IMG/VR virus record: IMGVR_UViG_3300040808_000801
Location: 1 to 42,886 of that record
DNA: 42,886 bases
Source of the DNA: a virus
Strand: one strand, 5' to 3'
Shown: positions 7,577 through 15,166 of the stretch, piece by piece
Layout: each line of letters begins with the position of its first letter
How positions within the stretch are numbered: position 1 is the stretch's first letter
Notes under the pieces: model-generated
Told to the model about the DNA's origin: nothing
The model's input: the letters and a program-made list of their open reading frames with translations, nothing else
The model's database searches: none
Translations under genes and position numbers: made by a program

Positions 7577-7584
7577 TATTTATC
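7577..7584 (-). promoter_or_regulatory. T4-type late promoter element (proximal of two)
   Basis: GATAAATA on the minus strand, 30 nt before the ATG at 7546, with an AAGGA Shine-Dalgarno sequence in the resulting leader. Confidence 0.6.
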
Positions 7585-7599
7585 AGTTTTACTTAGTAG

Positions 7600-7607
7600 T
7601 ATTTATG
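7600..7607 (-). promoter_or_regulatory. T4-type late promoter element (distal of two)
   Basis: CATAAATA on the minus strand, 23 nt upstream of the proximal element. It makes a tandem pair between gp41 and the fibre operon. Confidence 0.45.
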
Positions 7608-7619
7608 CCGCTAGAAAAT

Positions 7620-9041
7620 TTACTGTTCAGAAAGATTGTTAAGAAAAGCTCTTAATTTAGTTGAATCAGTCTGTTCTTTAATCTTTGGAGCAGCTGACCC
7701 TTCGTTAGGAACATCTGACATTGAAGTTGCTACAGTAGTACGTTTAAGTGCATTGGCAATAGCACTTACGCCGCTGCCTTGAGTTGCAGTAGCTTGTTCG
7801 TCTTCGTCACCAATGTCTACAATACGTAGTGTATCGATATCAAATCCTAGATCAACTTTCTGTCCTACACCACTTGATGAACGTGTCTTCATCAACTGTA
7901 TCTGATAGCGTCCACGTTCTCGCATAGCTCTACTTGTAAAAATACCAATTAAGTTGTCTGCTGTATTAATCTTAGATATACCACCACTAATATGCGAGTG
8001 GTCAAACTCAATCTCTTCAACACTACTTCTATTTAACTGCGATGCTGTTACAAAGATACAGTTTAGTTCCATGGCTAAGTTGCGCAGTTCTTCTGATACA
8101 TACTTGTCTTTAACAAACAAGTTCTCTGCACTGATCTTTGTACCAATAGGATGCATAAGATCCAAGTAGTCAATTAATAATACGTCAATCTTACGTCCTG
8201 TTTTAATCTCGTACTCTTTCAAATACGCTCTAACATCGTTTGCGTTTTTGCCAGTTGGCATATACTTAACTTGGAATGCACCAGACTTCTTACCAATCAT
8301 TTTAACTTTCATTTCAACATCATCGATGCTTTTAAAAATATCTCTGCTTGGGATTTCAGAAGTCATTGCATCAAGTCGCATACTAACTAAGTTTTCACTT
8401 AATTCAAACGTTAAGTACATAACATTCATTCCTGCAAGACACCAGTTGACGCCCATGTTTGCCATAAACAAACTTTTACCAGAACCACTACCGCCTGCAA
8501 AAATATTCAGTTCGCCTTTGTTAAAGCCACCAAATAGTTTCTTATCTAGACTTGGCCATCCTGTACTTACTTGTCCGTTTTTATCTTTAATTGCTTCTAG
8601 TCTTGCTCTTGGATCTAAAAAGTAATCTGTACCTAAGTCTTTTTGTAATCCAATCTGTACAGCTTGCTTAACTAAGTCTTCACATGCACCGTATTCACCA
8701 TTTTCTAACAAGTCGGCACTTTTAAGAATAGCCGACTCTAATGCTTTATGTTTTGCAAATGTTTCAAAATCTTGTAGCAACCAATCATAATGATTTTCTT
8801 GTAGCTGTCCTGGATTTTTTAAATTACTATTAGTTGCGGCATTAACCATATCGAATGTAGGAAGCCCATTATGTTCTTCTACATATTCTTTAAGAAACTT
8901 AGCAGGCTCTACTAACCGTCTATCAAAAGTTTGTGGGTCAAACACGCCTTGACAGCGCACAAAACTTTCTGCGTCTGTCATAAACATTTCTAGATATACC
9001 TTTTGTATATCATATCCGTAGTCTGTATTTTGTCTAGTCAT
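7620..9041 (-). CDS. 41: Replicative DNA helicase, gp41-like (DnaB family)
   Basis: A 473-residue protein, close to the 475 of T4 gp41. The N-terminal half is the helical DnaB-type domain. A RecA-like motor follows, with Walker A GGSGSGKS at 183-190, Walker B-like VLLIDYLDLM near residue 285, and the QLNRSS / HISGGISKINTADN segments typical of the DnaB C-terminal domain. It unwinds the lagging strand at the fork, moving 5' to 3' together with the gp61 primase, which lies 1.8 kb upstream in the same orientation. A near-consensus sigma70 promoter ends 5 nt before its ATG, so it is probably expressed early and from a leaderless mRNA. The last 60 residues are polar and probably disordered. Confidence 0.9.
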   Translation of the reverse strand: MTRQNTDYGYDIQKVYLEMFMTDAESFVRCQGVFDPQTFDRRLVEPAKFLKEYVEEHNGLPTFDMVNAATNSNLKNPGQLQENHYDWLLQDFETFAKHKALESAILKSADLLENGEYGACEDLVKQAVQIGLQKDLGTDYFLDPRARLEAIKDKNGQVSTGWPSLDKKLFGGFNKGELNIFAGGSGSGKSLFMANMGVNWCLAGMNVMYLTFELSENLVSMRLDAMTSEIPSRDIFKSIDDVEMKVKMIGKKSGAFQVKYMPTGKNANDVRAYLKEYEIKTGRKIDVLLIDYLDLMHPIGTKISAENLFVKDKYVSEELRNLAMELNCIFVTASQLNRSSVEEIEFDHSHISGGISKINTADNLIGIFTSRAMRERGRYQIQLMKTRSSSGVGQKVDLGFDIDTLRIVDIGDEDEQATATQGSGVSAIANALKRTTVATSMSDVPNEGSAAPKIKEQTDSTKLRAFLNNLSEQ

Positions 9042-9042
9042 A

Positions 9043-9801
9043 CTATATTGTATTACCTTTGCGTATAAATGTCAAGTTTTTTATTATGTGATCTATCCAT
9101 AAATCTATGCCGTCGCCGTTTGGATGATTGTCTCCTGCATATCCAAAATATATTTCTTGATATTTCTCTTGTATTTTATGTTTATGAGTAAGATTATTAA
9201 TTATAATTTTATTAGTTTTATTGCTGATTGTTCCTAATGCGTGTGATATATTGTAAGTGTCTGATATTGAATTTAATTTAGTATACGAGTCATCTAGTAA
9301 TCTATAATAACTATCACAAACTGGAATCACGTGCTTGTACTTTTTTAATATCTTTAAATTTAAATCAGAACATCCACCAGTAATATATAGATTTAAGTTG
9401 TGTGTTTTAGCAAGTAGATTTAAATTAAAATAGAAAAAATCTACTAATGTATTAACATAGGATTGAAAATTATGTTCTTTAACTATGCTATAAATTGTAT
9501 CGTGGCTATCTGGTTGATATGCTAGAAATTGTAGTACATCGCGCATTGGCTCCGTTTGAATAACTAAAACATTTTCTAGTTTTTTATTGATTAGTTCTAT
9601 GTGTATTCTTCTTATTGATTCAACATTAGATTTTCCGCCGCCGGAATGATTTCTTACAGCAGGTACATGTCTTTTTAGAGACCGAGTAAAGTAATCATCA
9701 CCGTCGTTGCCATGGCCCCATTCGCGTGATCCGTCGGGCCGTGTCCATCTTCCGCAGCCCCAACTATCTCCAAATACAGTAATGTTATCTAGGCTAGACA
9801 A
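9043..9801 (-). CDS. SGNH/GDSL-hydrolase-like protein
   Basis: A 252-residue protein opening with ITVFGDSWGCGRW (block I, with the nucleophile Ser in GDS), then a GGGKSN block at about residue 54 that could supply the oxyanion Gly, VLVIQTEPMRDVL in the middle, and GYAGDNHPNGDGIDLW near the end as the His block. The His block reads DNHPN rather than DxxHP, so catalysis is plausible but not certain. The start is TTG at 9801: GGAGGGG lies 8-9 nt upstream and this frame begins just before the conserved block. It overlaps the carbamoyltransferase stop by 8 nt. Possible roles are deacylation or deacetylation of surface glycans. Confidence 0.6.
   Translation of the reverse strand: MSSLDNITVFGDSWGCGRWTRPDGSREWGHGNDGDDYFTRSLKRHVPAVRNHSGGGKSNVESIRRIHIELINKKLENVLVIQTEPMRDVLQFLAYQPDSHDTIYSIVKEHNFQSYVNTLVDFFYFNLNLLAKTHNLNLYITGGCSDLNLKILKKYKHVIPVCDSYYRLLDDSYTKLNSISDTYNISHALGTISNKTNKIIINNLTHKHKIQEKYQEIYFGYAGDNHPNGDGIDLWIDHIIKNLTFIRKGNTI
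9047..9075 (-). promoter_or_regulatory. Early sigma70-type promoter for gp41
   Basis: TTGACA, 17 bp, TACAAT on the minus strand (-35 at 9070-9075, -10 at 9047-9052). The -10 ends 5 nt before ATG 9041, and no Shine-Dalgarno sequence is present. It lies inside the end of the SGNH-like gene. Confidence 0.75.
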
Positions 9802-10753
9802 ACCATTTCCCCTCCAAGTTTACCTTTGTTTTTGTTTTTGCTAATACAGCACCAATGCAGCTACCAGGGTCTCCTGGGTTTTGAGGTACATGAATAGTAT
9901 TCCATTGTGGACGAATTTTATCTACAGCTTGACGATTAAGTGCGCCACCCCCTGCTAATGCTAAGTTTGGGCTTTTAGTTTTCCATTGAGCCCATGCACT
10001 AAGACCACTAACTGCTTCTTCAAAAACTTTTTGGGTAGTTGCTGCAAGTCTACCCATAGCTTCATTATTGGTAGCTTCGGGTAAAAACCAATTACACCCT
10101 CGGTGTAGATTAGTCTTAAACTTCCAGGCTGGGTTACTAGCTGTGGGGATTTTTAGTATAATCTCGGCCATCATCGCACTTCTATAGTACTCAGGGTCAT
10201 AATCTTTACCCATGCCAGCTATCATATATTCGTCTCTTTGTGCAACGCCACCAACACGTTGAGTCATTGAAGAGTAAAATAAACCCGGGCTATGCGGATA
10301 ACTTTGACTGTAAATCTTCTTTAGTTTATTGTTCTTTCCATGCCAAATAGTCAGTGTTTCAAATTCGCCGATACTATCTAAGCATATTACAGCACAGTTG
10401 TCATGCGGCTGAGTGTAATAGGCATATGCTGCATGTGAATGGTGATGTTGAGTGTACTGTATTGGACAAACAATATTGTGTTCATAAAGATAAGAAGCAA
10501 TATCGTTCTCTTTGCCTAACCAACCTTGACCTGCTCGCCATTGTCTAATAGTTTTTAAGAAAGGACGTTCGTACCAAATAATTTCTTTTGGTGCTCCAAA
10601 TCTAAGTGCCTTTTTAATTAGTTTTCTATTTAGATGGGGATCGTTAGGTACACCACTAAAATCTTTAGCAAGTGCTGCCCATAACAAATTTTCATTTCTA
10701 AATACAGCTAGACTTGCATCATGGCTGTTGCCAACTATTCCCCAAATAATCAT
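9794..10753 (-). CDS. NodU/CmcH-type carbamoyltransferase, lacking the C-terminal domain
   Basis: A 319-residue protein with the Kae1/actin-like N-terminal domain of O-carbamoyltransferases: IVGNSHDASLAVF at the start, the metal-binding HHHSHAAYAYY segment, CLDSIGEFETLTIWHG, and a late NLALAGGGALNRQAVDKIR block followed by PGDPGSCIGAVLA. Family members transfer carbamoyl from carbamoyl phosphate to hydroxyls of sugars or antibiotics. The usual length is roughly 550-600 residues; here the second domain is missing, without a frameshift or leftover downstream. The ATG overlaps the stop of the 44-residue gene (ATGA). A role in modifying envelope or nucleotide sugars is inferred. Confidence 0.8.
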   Translation of the reverse strand: MIIWGIVGNSHDASLAVFRNENLLWAALAKDFSGVPNDPHLNRKLIKKALRFGAPKEIIWYERPFLKTIRQWRAGQGWLGKENDIASYLYEHNIVCPIQYTQHHHSHAAYAYYTQPHDNCAVICLDSIGEFETLTIWHGKNNKLKKIYSQSYPHSPGLFYSSMTQRVGGVAQRDEYMIAGMGKDYDPEYYRSAMMAEIILKIPTASNPAWKFKTNLHRGCNWFLPEATNNEAMGRLAATTQKVFEEAVSGLSAWAQWKTKSPNLALAGGGALNRQAVDKIRPQWNTIHVPQNPGDPGSCIGAVLAKTKTKVNLEGKWFV

Positions 10754-10884
10754 TTGTAAATGAACGGGTCCTTTTCCCGTAGTTCTTTCATACGTTTTCT
10801 ATATTGTATTTCTTCTTTGATCTTTCTGTATGGCCATGTAATAATTGACCAAATAAATTTTAATGTTTTTTTAATTGTATTCAT
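10750..10884 (-). CDS. Small basic conserved phage protein, 44 aa
   Basis: ATG at 10884 to TGA at 10750-10752, beginning MNTIKKTLKF. It has an aromatic/hydrophobic stretch (IWSIITWPY) followed by an Arg/Lys/Glu-rich amphipathic region (RKIKEEIQYRKRMKELREKD) ending PFIYK. The start lies 14 nt inside the primase end, and the stop overlaps the carbamoyltransferase ATG (ATGA), which is strong evidence for a real gene. Similar short WPY...RKI.EE...R...ELREKDPFIY proteins occur in T4-like marine phages. The function is unknown; membrane association is possible. Confidence 0.75.
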   Translation of the reverse strand: MNTIKKTLKFIWSIITWPYRKIKEEIQYRKRMKELREKDPFIYK

Positions 10885-11872
10885 GTTTACTCCCAAACCA
10901 CTTTTTTGCTTTTAATCTAATTTTAAGTGCGCTTTCTGTAGCTTCACTTGCTATACTATGCAGTGTATATAGTCTACCATACTTATCTACAGCATCACCG
11001 ATATCATTAACATTGTGCGGCCAATTTGGCAAACTAACACTCCACCCTAATTCGATAGCACGTTCTACAAGTTTGCTGCCTGCCTTGTCTCTATCTGGCA
11101 CAACAATAATTTGCTTCTGTAATCTATTTAGTAGCATTGCTTGCTGGTCTGATACTTCACTACCGCCTAAAGCACATCCTTCTACATGTATTGCATCAAT
11201 TTGCCCTTCGCATACAATAGCAAAGACTTTGTTAAATCGTTGTTCGTCGAGACCGTATACGAAGCCGGGTTGTACTTCAGTTAAGTATTTCGGTTTCTTA
11301 TCTAAAAGTACACTACGACCAGTCCATCCTACTATGTTGCCTTCGTAGTAAAATGGTATAATTAACCTATCACGATAGCCTAGACTGGGAGCCCAGTAGT
11401 AATCTGTGTCGTCTAAATTCAGTCCGCGTTGTGCCATGTACTCTAATACAGCTAAACTATATTTGTTGAAATCTGTAATATCTGCAATTTTAATTGCATC
11501 TTCTGGCAACGGAACAGTATTAAACGTAGGTAGTTCAGCAATACGGTCTTGTGCTTGAACACCTTCGTTTTCTCTCATTACTTCAAGTGCTACCTTGTTG
11601 ATTATATCGTCAGGCGCTCCCATCCATTGTAGGAGCCTTCGCAGCTTGTGTGAAAAGTTACGCCCTGGTTGCCACGAAGCTTTGAAACCACAGTTAAAAC
11701 AATGGTAACTAATGCCTCCGTCTGGATTACTTATAAGTCCTCCACGACCTCTGTTATCTACAGAATGGCCGTTGTGGTGACAGCAGGGCGCATTGAATGA
11801 TAGCCACCCACTAGGAGTTGTTTTCCTCTTAGCAGGCAAGTATGTCAGAACTGTATTAGCTACTACACTCAT
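10871..11872 (-). CDS. 61: DNA primase, gp61-like
   Basis: A 333-residue protein (T4 gp61 is 342). The N-terminal zinc ribbon uses C30/C31 and nearby His with C58 and C61 (APCCHHNGH...YHCFNCGF). A Toprim catalytic domain follows in the middle: AIVCEGQIDAIHVEG with the catalytic Glu, and VVPDRDKAG with the DxD. It makes RNA primers for the lagging strand in complex with gp41. It is driven by a perfect TTGACA-17-TATAAT promoter whose -10 ends 6 nt before ATG 11872; no Shine-Dalgarno sequence is present. It is the first gene of an operon that continues with the 44-residue gene, carbamoyltransferase and SGNH-like protein. Confidence 0.9.
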   Translation of the reverse strand: MSVVANTVLTYLPAKRKTTPSGWLSFNAPCCHHNGHSVDNRGRGGLISNPDGGISYHCFNCGFKASWQPGRNFSHKLRRLLQWMGAPDDIINKVALEVMRENEGVQAQDRIAELPTFNTVPLPEDAIKIADITDFNKYSLAVLEYMAQRGLNLDDTDYYWAPSLGYRDRLIIPFYYEGNIVGWTGRSVLLDKKPKYLTEVQPGFVYGLDEQRFNKVFAIVCEGQIDAIHVEGCALGGSEVSDQQAMLLNRLQKQIIVVPDRDKAGSKLVERAIELGWSVSLPNWPHNVNDIGDAVDKYGRLYTLHSIASEATESALKIRLKAKKWFGSKHEYN

Positions 11873-11878
11873 ATTACT

Positions 11879-11907
11879 ATTATAGCGTAGTTATGCTATG
11901 TTGTCAA
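11879..11907 (-). promoter_or_regulatory. Early sigma70 promoter, exact consensus, for primase
   Basis: TTGACA (11902-11907), 17 bp, TATAAT (11879-11884) on the minus strand, 6 nt before ATG 11872. An inverted repeat ATAGC-8 nt-GCTAT runs from the spacer into the -10 and could be an operator. It abuts the stop of the preceding gene. Confidence 0.85.
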
Positions 11908-12693
11908 TCAATTTCTAACTAAAATTTCTGTTATTTTATCTGCTGGGTTTGATGTTGCTTTAAAGCGTAAATGACTAAACACTCCGTTAAAGTTTACTGG
12001 AGCAGGTTCTGTTTCAGATCCTGTAAAGGTTAGTGTTGCTATATCAGCCCAATTAGTATTATCTGTAACTTGGTTGTCTAATGTAACCTGTACAATAAGA
12101 TCGCCGCTGTATGAGCTTGTATACGCTGCTGCGGTGTGTAATGCTTCGTTTCCATTGATACCAGGCTGTGCATCGATTGTGCTACTATACCATACATCAA
12201 CTCCAACACCTTCTTGTTGAAAACTTGATACCGAATGTGTTGCAGCTGGTCCAGGAAACGTTCTAGCATTTACGTAGATAGTAGAATCATTATCAAAGTT
12301 GCTGTGACTATATGTTAACACTTTGTCACCGTCTGTCTCTTGTAAATAAATGTTATAATTTAAAAATTGCTGTTTGATATTGAGTAATTCGTTTTCAGTA
12401 ATTGTAACACTGAACTTTCCTCTTTTTGCCGTGCCGCCATCGTCGAGCATAGTTCCGTCTTTTTCAATAACCATATTATTGTTTTCATCAAATGCAACAA
12501 ACTTAGGTGTGTATGTTGTTATGTTTATAGGTCTTTGATCTGCATTGTATGTTCTAAAATCTAAAACATTATCAATGCCTTTATATACTTGAATTTGTTT
12601 ACTGTACACTGGTCTATACTCCGTTATGAATCCTGCCACATTTGCTATGAGCTTGGTTGAATTATTGACTAAATATCTAGGTGTTAGTTGCAT
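11908..12693 (-). CDS. Putative baseplate/fibre structural protein
   Basis: A 261-residue protein. Residues 1-115 (beginning MQLTPRYLVNN) resemble the N-terminal domain of BppU-type baseplate proteins: a KQIQVYKGIDNVLDFRTYN strand pair, PKFVAFDENNNMVIEKDG and a KFSVTITENEL segment before YNIYLQETDG. The C-terminal half is beta-rich (VDVWYSSTIDAQPG, DLIVQVTLDNQV, LRFKATSNPADKITEIL) and may be a receptor- or sugar-binding sandwich. A late element lies 5 nt before the ATG, supporting a virion role. I cannot match it to a named T4 gene. Confidence 0.5.
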   Translation of the reverse strand: MQLTPRYLVNNSTKLIANVAGFITEYRPVYSKQIQVYKGIDNVLDFRTYNADQRPINITTYTPKFVAFDENNNMVIEKDGTMLDDGGTAKRGKFSVTITENELLNIKQQFLNYNIYLQETDGDKVLTYSHSNFDNDSTIYVNARTFPGPAATHSVSSFQQEGVGVDVWYSSTIDAQPGINGNEALHTAAAYTSSYSGDLIVQVTLDNQVTDNTNWADIATLTFTGSETEPAPVNFNGVFSHLRFKATSNPADKITEILVRN

Positions 12694-12698
12694 AACTA

Positions 12699-12706
12699 TA
12701 TTTATC
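12699..12706 (-). promoter_or_regulatory. T4-type late promoter element
   Basis: GATAAATA on the minus strand, then TAGTT and ATG 12693, with no Shine-Dalgarno sequence. It sits in the 21-nt gap between divergent genes. Confidence 0.65.
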
Positions 12707-12714
12707 GGAATCAG

Positions 12715-13083
12715 ATGTTAACAAAAGATATACAAGAAAACTTTCCATTTTTAAGCGTTGTTACATATGGCGGGAACGAATACATTGGAATCGTAATAAA
12801 CCAAGATGCTACAGTAACTAGCATGTACGTTTATACCGATCTAAATTCTAAAGAAGACCAAAAGTTATTTTTAGAGTTAGGTGACGTGTGGTGGTGGGAA
12901 TCAAATCGTTTGATACCGATTAACATCTTTCTAAAGAAAGAGATGGACATTTTTAAATATTCTATTATTACTATGAATAGTAAAGATGTAAAGGTAACAC
13001 TAGGACCTTGTGTAAATTTAAATAATTTAACTGTTAAAAGAATAAAACGTAGAAGTGTTCAGCTAGTAAGAAAACCTAAGTAA
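12715..13083 (+). CDS. Conserved phage protein of unknown function, isolated plus-strand gene
   Basis: A 122-residue protein starting MLTKDIQENFPFLSVV. The start at 12715 is preferred over an in-frame upstream ATG at 12688 because CGGAA lies just upstream and 12688 falls inside the divergent gene. It contains YGGNEYIGIVINQD, TDLNSKEDQKLFLELGDVWWWESNR and a basic C-terminus (KRIKRRSVQLVRKPK). The middle resembles small conserved proteins of marine T4-like phages; the function is unknown. It is the only plus-strand gene in about 37 kb. It overlaps the convergent polymerase-like gene by 8 nt. An ACTAAATA at 12668-12675 could be a weak late element for it. Confidence 0.7.
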   Translation: MLTKDIQENFPFLSVVTYGGNEYIGIVINQDATVTSMYVYTDLNSKEDQKLFLELGDVWWWESNRLIPINIFLKKEMDIFKYSIITMNSKDVKVTLGPCVNLNNLTVKRIKRRSVQLVRKPK

Positions 13084-13633
13084 AATCTTCGCATATTAAA
13101 TTCATATGTACTACAACAGCCATTGCATAAGAAATAGCATGGGCTTTCTTAAAGAAGTAACTATTGTCAGTTGGTTTAATCCAAACTTCCTTCATTACCT
13201 TTTCCCAAGTTTCTCCGACTAAGTGCCGTTTGGCCGGCCGTATCATCGCTAGTACTGCTGCTAGTTGTTCTATTGTTCTTGGACGCATTGTCTTTAATAT
13301 AGTTCCATGTCCTGCGACGTGAAATACTAGTCTGCTGAAATCGTCGTGTTCGAGGAGTTCCCATTGTGGTTCCTTAGTCATTAGTTGTTGAAGATGTTCT
13401 TCATTTGTAACATCGTTGTATATACTTACATTTAGAAAATCTAATTTAAAATATCCGCGTTCTTCAGCAGTCTTATGTTCAATTGTTGATAAATTATCAA
13501 CAGGATTATGCGGTATTTCTGTTGCATACACTCCTGTATTATGTTTTTTGCCTGTATTTAATTTTGCCACACGATGCGTTAATTTTTGTAGAATTACATC
13601 TCTGTCTGCAAAATCTATATCAATATCAGGCAA
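13076..13633 (-). CDS. Miniature DNA polymerase III alpha (DnaE)-like palm protein
   Basis: A 185-residue protein that matches the core of bacterial DnaE only. PDIDIDFADRD at residues 2-11 fits the palm motif with two catalytic Asp (D5, D7). YFKLDFLNVS gives the third (D65). HVAGHGTILKTMRPRTIEQL then AMIRP (107-133) resembles the GM...LKP..FEDL...RPGP region of the fingers. FFKKAHAISYAMAV (160-173) resembles FNKSHAAAYA. The PHP, beta-binding and OB domains are all absent; full DnaE is over 1,100 residues. The start is TTG at 13633 with GGAG 7 nt upstream, overlapping the deformylase stop by 8 nt. Whether it polymerises DNA or has been reused is unknown. Confidence 0.7.
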   Translation of the reverse strand: MPDIDIDFADRDVILQKLTHRVAKLNTGKKHNTGVYATEIPHNPVDNLSTIEHKTAEERGYFKLDFLNVSIYNDVTNEEHLQQLMTKEPQWELLEHDDFSRLVFHVAGHGTILKTMRPRTIEQLAAVLAMIRPAKRHLVGETWEKVMKEVWIKPTDNSYFFKKAHAISYAMAVVVHMNLICEDFT

Positions 13634-14123
13634 CTTGTTTCTCCATCTTACGTGCTTTTTTCTTAGCCATGTCCCATTTTAATTTACTACATCTATCTTT
13701 CATAGTAATACCCAAACAATGATCCAATTCGTGTAGATAAACTCTAGCACTATATCCTGTAATTTTAACCGTTTGTTTCTTTAAAAATTCGTCATAGTAT
13801 TCTGCAAGTATTTCAGCTGGGCGTTTTACTTTTACAAACATACCAGGAAAACTTAAACAACCTTCAATCTCTGTACTAACTTCTTCTGTATATTGTAACA
13901 CAGTTGGATTAATATGTAAAGTAACATTTTCAGCCTTGTCGCCCATTGTAAACACTTTATAATCCAAGCCAACTTGTGATGCTGTTAACCCTATGCCGTT
14001 GTTTAACAACATAGCTACAGCCATATCTTTTTTTAGACGCAACGGATCAAACTGTGGTTCTTCAATATTTACATCTTGTAATTCTTTACTTAGAATGGGA
14101 TCTGGATAGTATACTAACTCCAT
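13626..14123 (-). CDS. def: Peptide deformylase
   Basis: A 165-residue protein with all three catalytic motifs: GIGLTASQ at 43-50 (consensus GxGLAAxQ with Ala to Thr), EGCLS at 87-91 supplying the metal-binding Cys, and HELDH at 131-135. It removes the formyl group from the initiator Met of nascent proteins. Unlike the short phage deformylases that stop soon after HExDH, it keeps about 30 further residues rich in Lys. Marine T4-like phages often carry def, which is thought to help translate phage or short-lived host proteins. It sits in an operon with cupin and zinc-finger genes. Shine-Dalgarno AGAGGAAA precedes ATG 14123. Confidence 0.92.
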   Translation of the reverse strand: MELVYYPDPILSKELQDVNIEEPQFDPLRLKKDMAVAMLLNNGIGLTASQVGLDYKVFTMGDKAENVTLHINPTVLQYTEEVSTEIEGCLSFPGMFVKVKRPAEILAEYYDEFLKKQTVKITGYSARVYLHELDHCLGITMKDRCSKLKWDMAKKKARKMEKQVA

Positions 14124-14126
14124 AAT

Positions 14127-14480
14127 TTATTTCCTCTTTGTAGATGTGCCGCTGGTGCGACGAACAATATCATCGTGATTAAATTCTGCCCAGTACAGTT
14201 CAAAAGCAACACCATCCTCTAAACCTTCAAACTGATGCACCTTACCGGGCTTAACTTGCGTAAAGTCTCCAGCTTCGAGAATAGTTTCATCAACTAGTCC
14301 TTGATCATCTTGCCAAACACGGACAATCATTTTGCCCGATTCAACAAAGAATCCGTTCCACTTAAACTGATGTTCGTGTTCTGAACATTTATATCCTGCT
14401 TTGTATTCAATACGATGAAACTCTAATACACCGTTGGCATGTACCAATTCTGTTTGGCCCCATATTTTACCAGCTTTCAT
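14127..14480 (-). CDS. Cupin-domain protein
   Basis: A 117-residue single-domain cupin. Motif 1 is SEHEHQFKWNGFFVESGKMIV, with His residues near 33-35 and a downstream Gly. Motif 2 is FTQVKPGKVHQFEGLEDG. This pattern is common in sugar isomerases, epimerase-like and mannose-pyrophosphorylase cupins. It overlaps the zinc-finger gene by ATGA. The neighbourhood includes kdsA, kdsB and a second cupin, so a sugar-related role is likely but not shown. The C-terminal tail (VRRTSGTSTKRK) is basic. Confidence 0.75.
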   Translation of the reverse strand: MKAGKIWGQTELVHANGVLEFHRIEYKAGYKCSEHEHQFKWNGFFVESGKMIVRVWQDDQGLVDETILEAGDFTQVKPGKVHQFEGLEDGVAFELYWAEFNHDDIVRRTSGTSTKRK

Positions 14481-15166
14481 AACTTTGATTCCTTTGCTAT
14501 ATCTTTAACTAACTGCATATCATTTGGAAGTCTTTTAAAACGCATCGCCCAGTGTTGAGGATTAATAACATGATAAACCATTTCTAATTGTTCATCTGTA
14601 AACTTACTTAGCATCTCTTTACCTGACTTACAATTTAGCATTAACCATGGCGATATTTTTCCGTCTTTAATATCCCACACTGCTCTATTAGTACTTACAT
14701 GATAAAAATAATGATTCCACGGAGCAGTCTTGTCTTCTGACCATTCCATCATTGTTTTTACACTGCGTTCTAGTGCTGTATGCACATCTTCTTTTAGAAT
14801 AAATTCTAAAACATATTTTTCATATAAACTGTCTCTAGCCCAATGATCTAATTTAACACCACTAGTTACAACGTAGTCAATATATTTTTCAGGATATAAA
14901 GGACGTACATTGCTAATAAAGGAGCCAAACTTAACAAAAGCATTATAATAGGGTGACCCGACAAAATCTTCATACGTTTTTTCTTTTTTGTTCCCTGCTG
15001 AGAGGGTGTAGAATCTTTGGAATGCATATAAACCGTACCTCACTCTTTTTTCATCTTTTTGGAGCCAACGTCTTTTAGGCTCGCACATATGGGCTACAAG
15101 TGTTTTCTCTCTCATGTAACCGTTTCCGCAATATTCGCATTTGTATGGCTTTTCAGAGTTTGACAT
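14477..15166 (-). CDS. Zinc-finger-containing conserved phage protein
   Basis: A 229-residue protein from ATG 15166 (ATG 15175 in the same frame is also possible; both lie inside the upstream gene). It begins MSNSEKPYKC and carries an apparent C2HC/C2H2 finger, YKCEYCGNGYMREKTLVAHMC (two Cys, then His and Cys). A helical, aromatic region without known motifs follows (YGLYAFQRFYTLS, YYNAFVKFGSFI, PWNHYFYHVS). The position just after a gp62-like gene suggests a replication or late-transcription accessory role in T4-like marine phages, but I know of no tested function. Confidence 0.65.
   Translation of the reverse strand: MSNSEKPYKCEYCGNGYMREKTLVAHMCEPKRRWLQKDEKRVRYGLYAFQRFYTLSAGNKKEKTYEDFVGSPYYNAFVKFGSFISNVRPLYPEKYIDYVVTSGVKLDHWARDSLYEKYVLEFILKEDVHTALERSVKTMMEWSEDKTAPWNHYFYHVSTNRAVWDIKDGKISPWLMLNCKSGKEMLSKFTDEQLEMVYHVINPQHWAMRFKRLPNDMQLVKDIAKESKL

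Noticed and set aside
9043-9801. Confident assignment as an active GDSL esterase
   Set aside because: The GDS block is clear but the His block is DNHPN, not DxxH; I keep it as SGNH-like.
12715-13083. Sigma70 promoter on the plus strand from TTGACT near 12665
   Set aside because: No -10 lies at 16-18 bp; the nearest TATATT is about 26 bp away.
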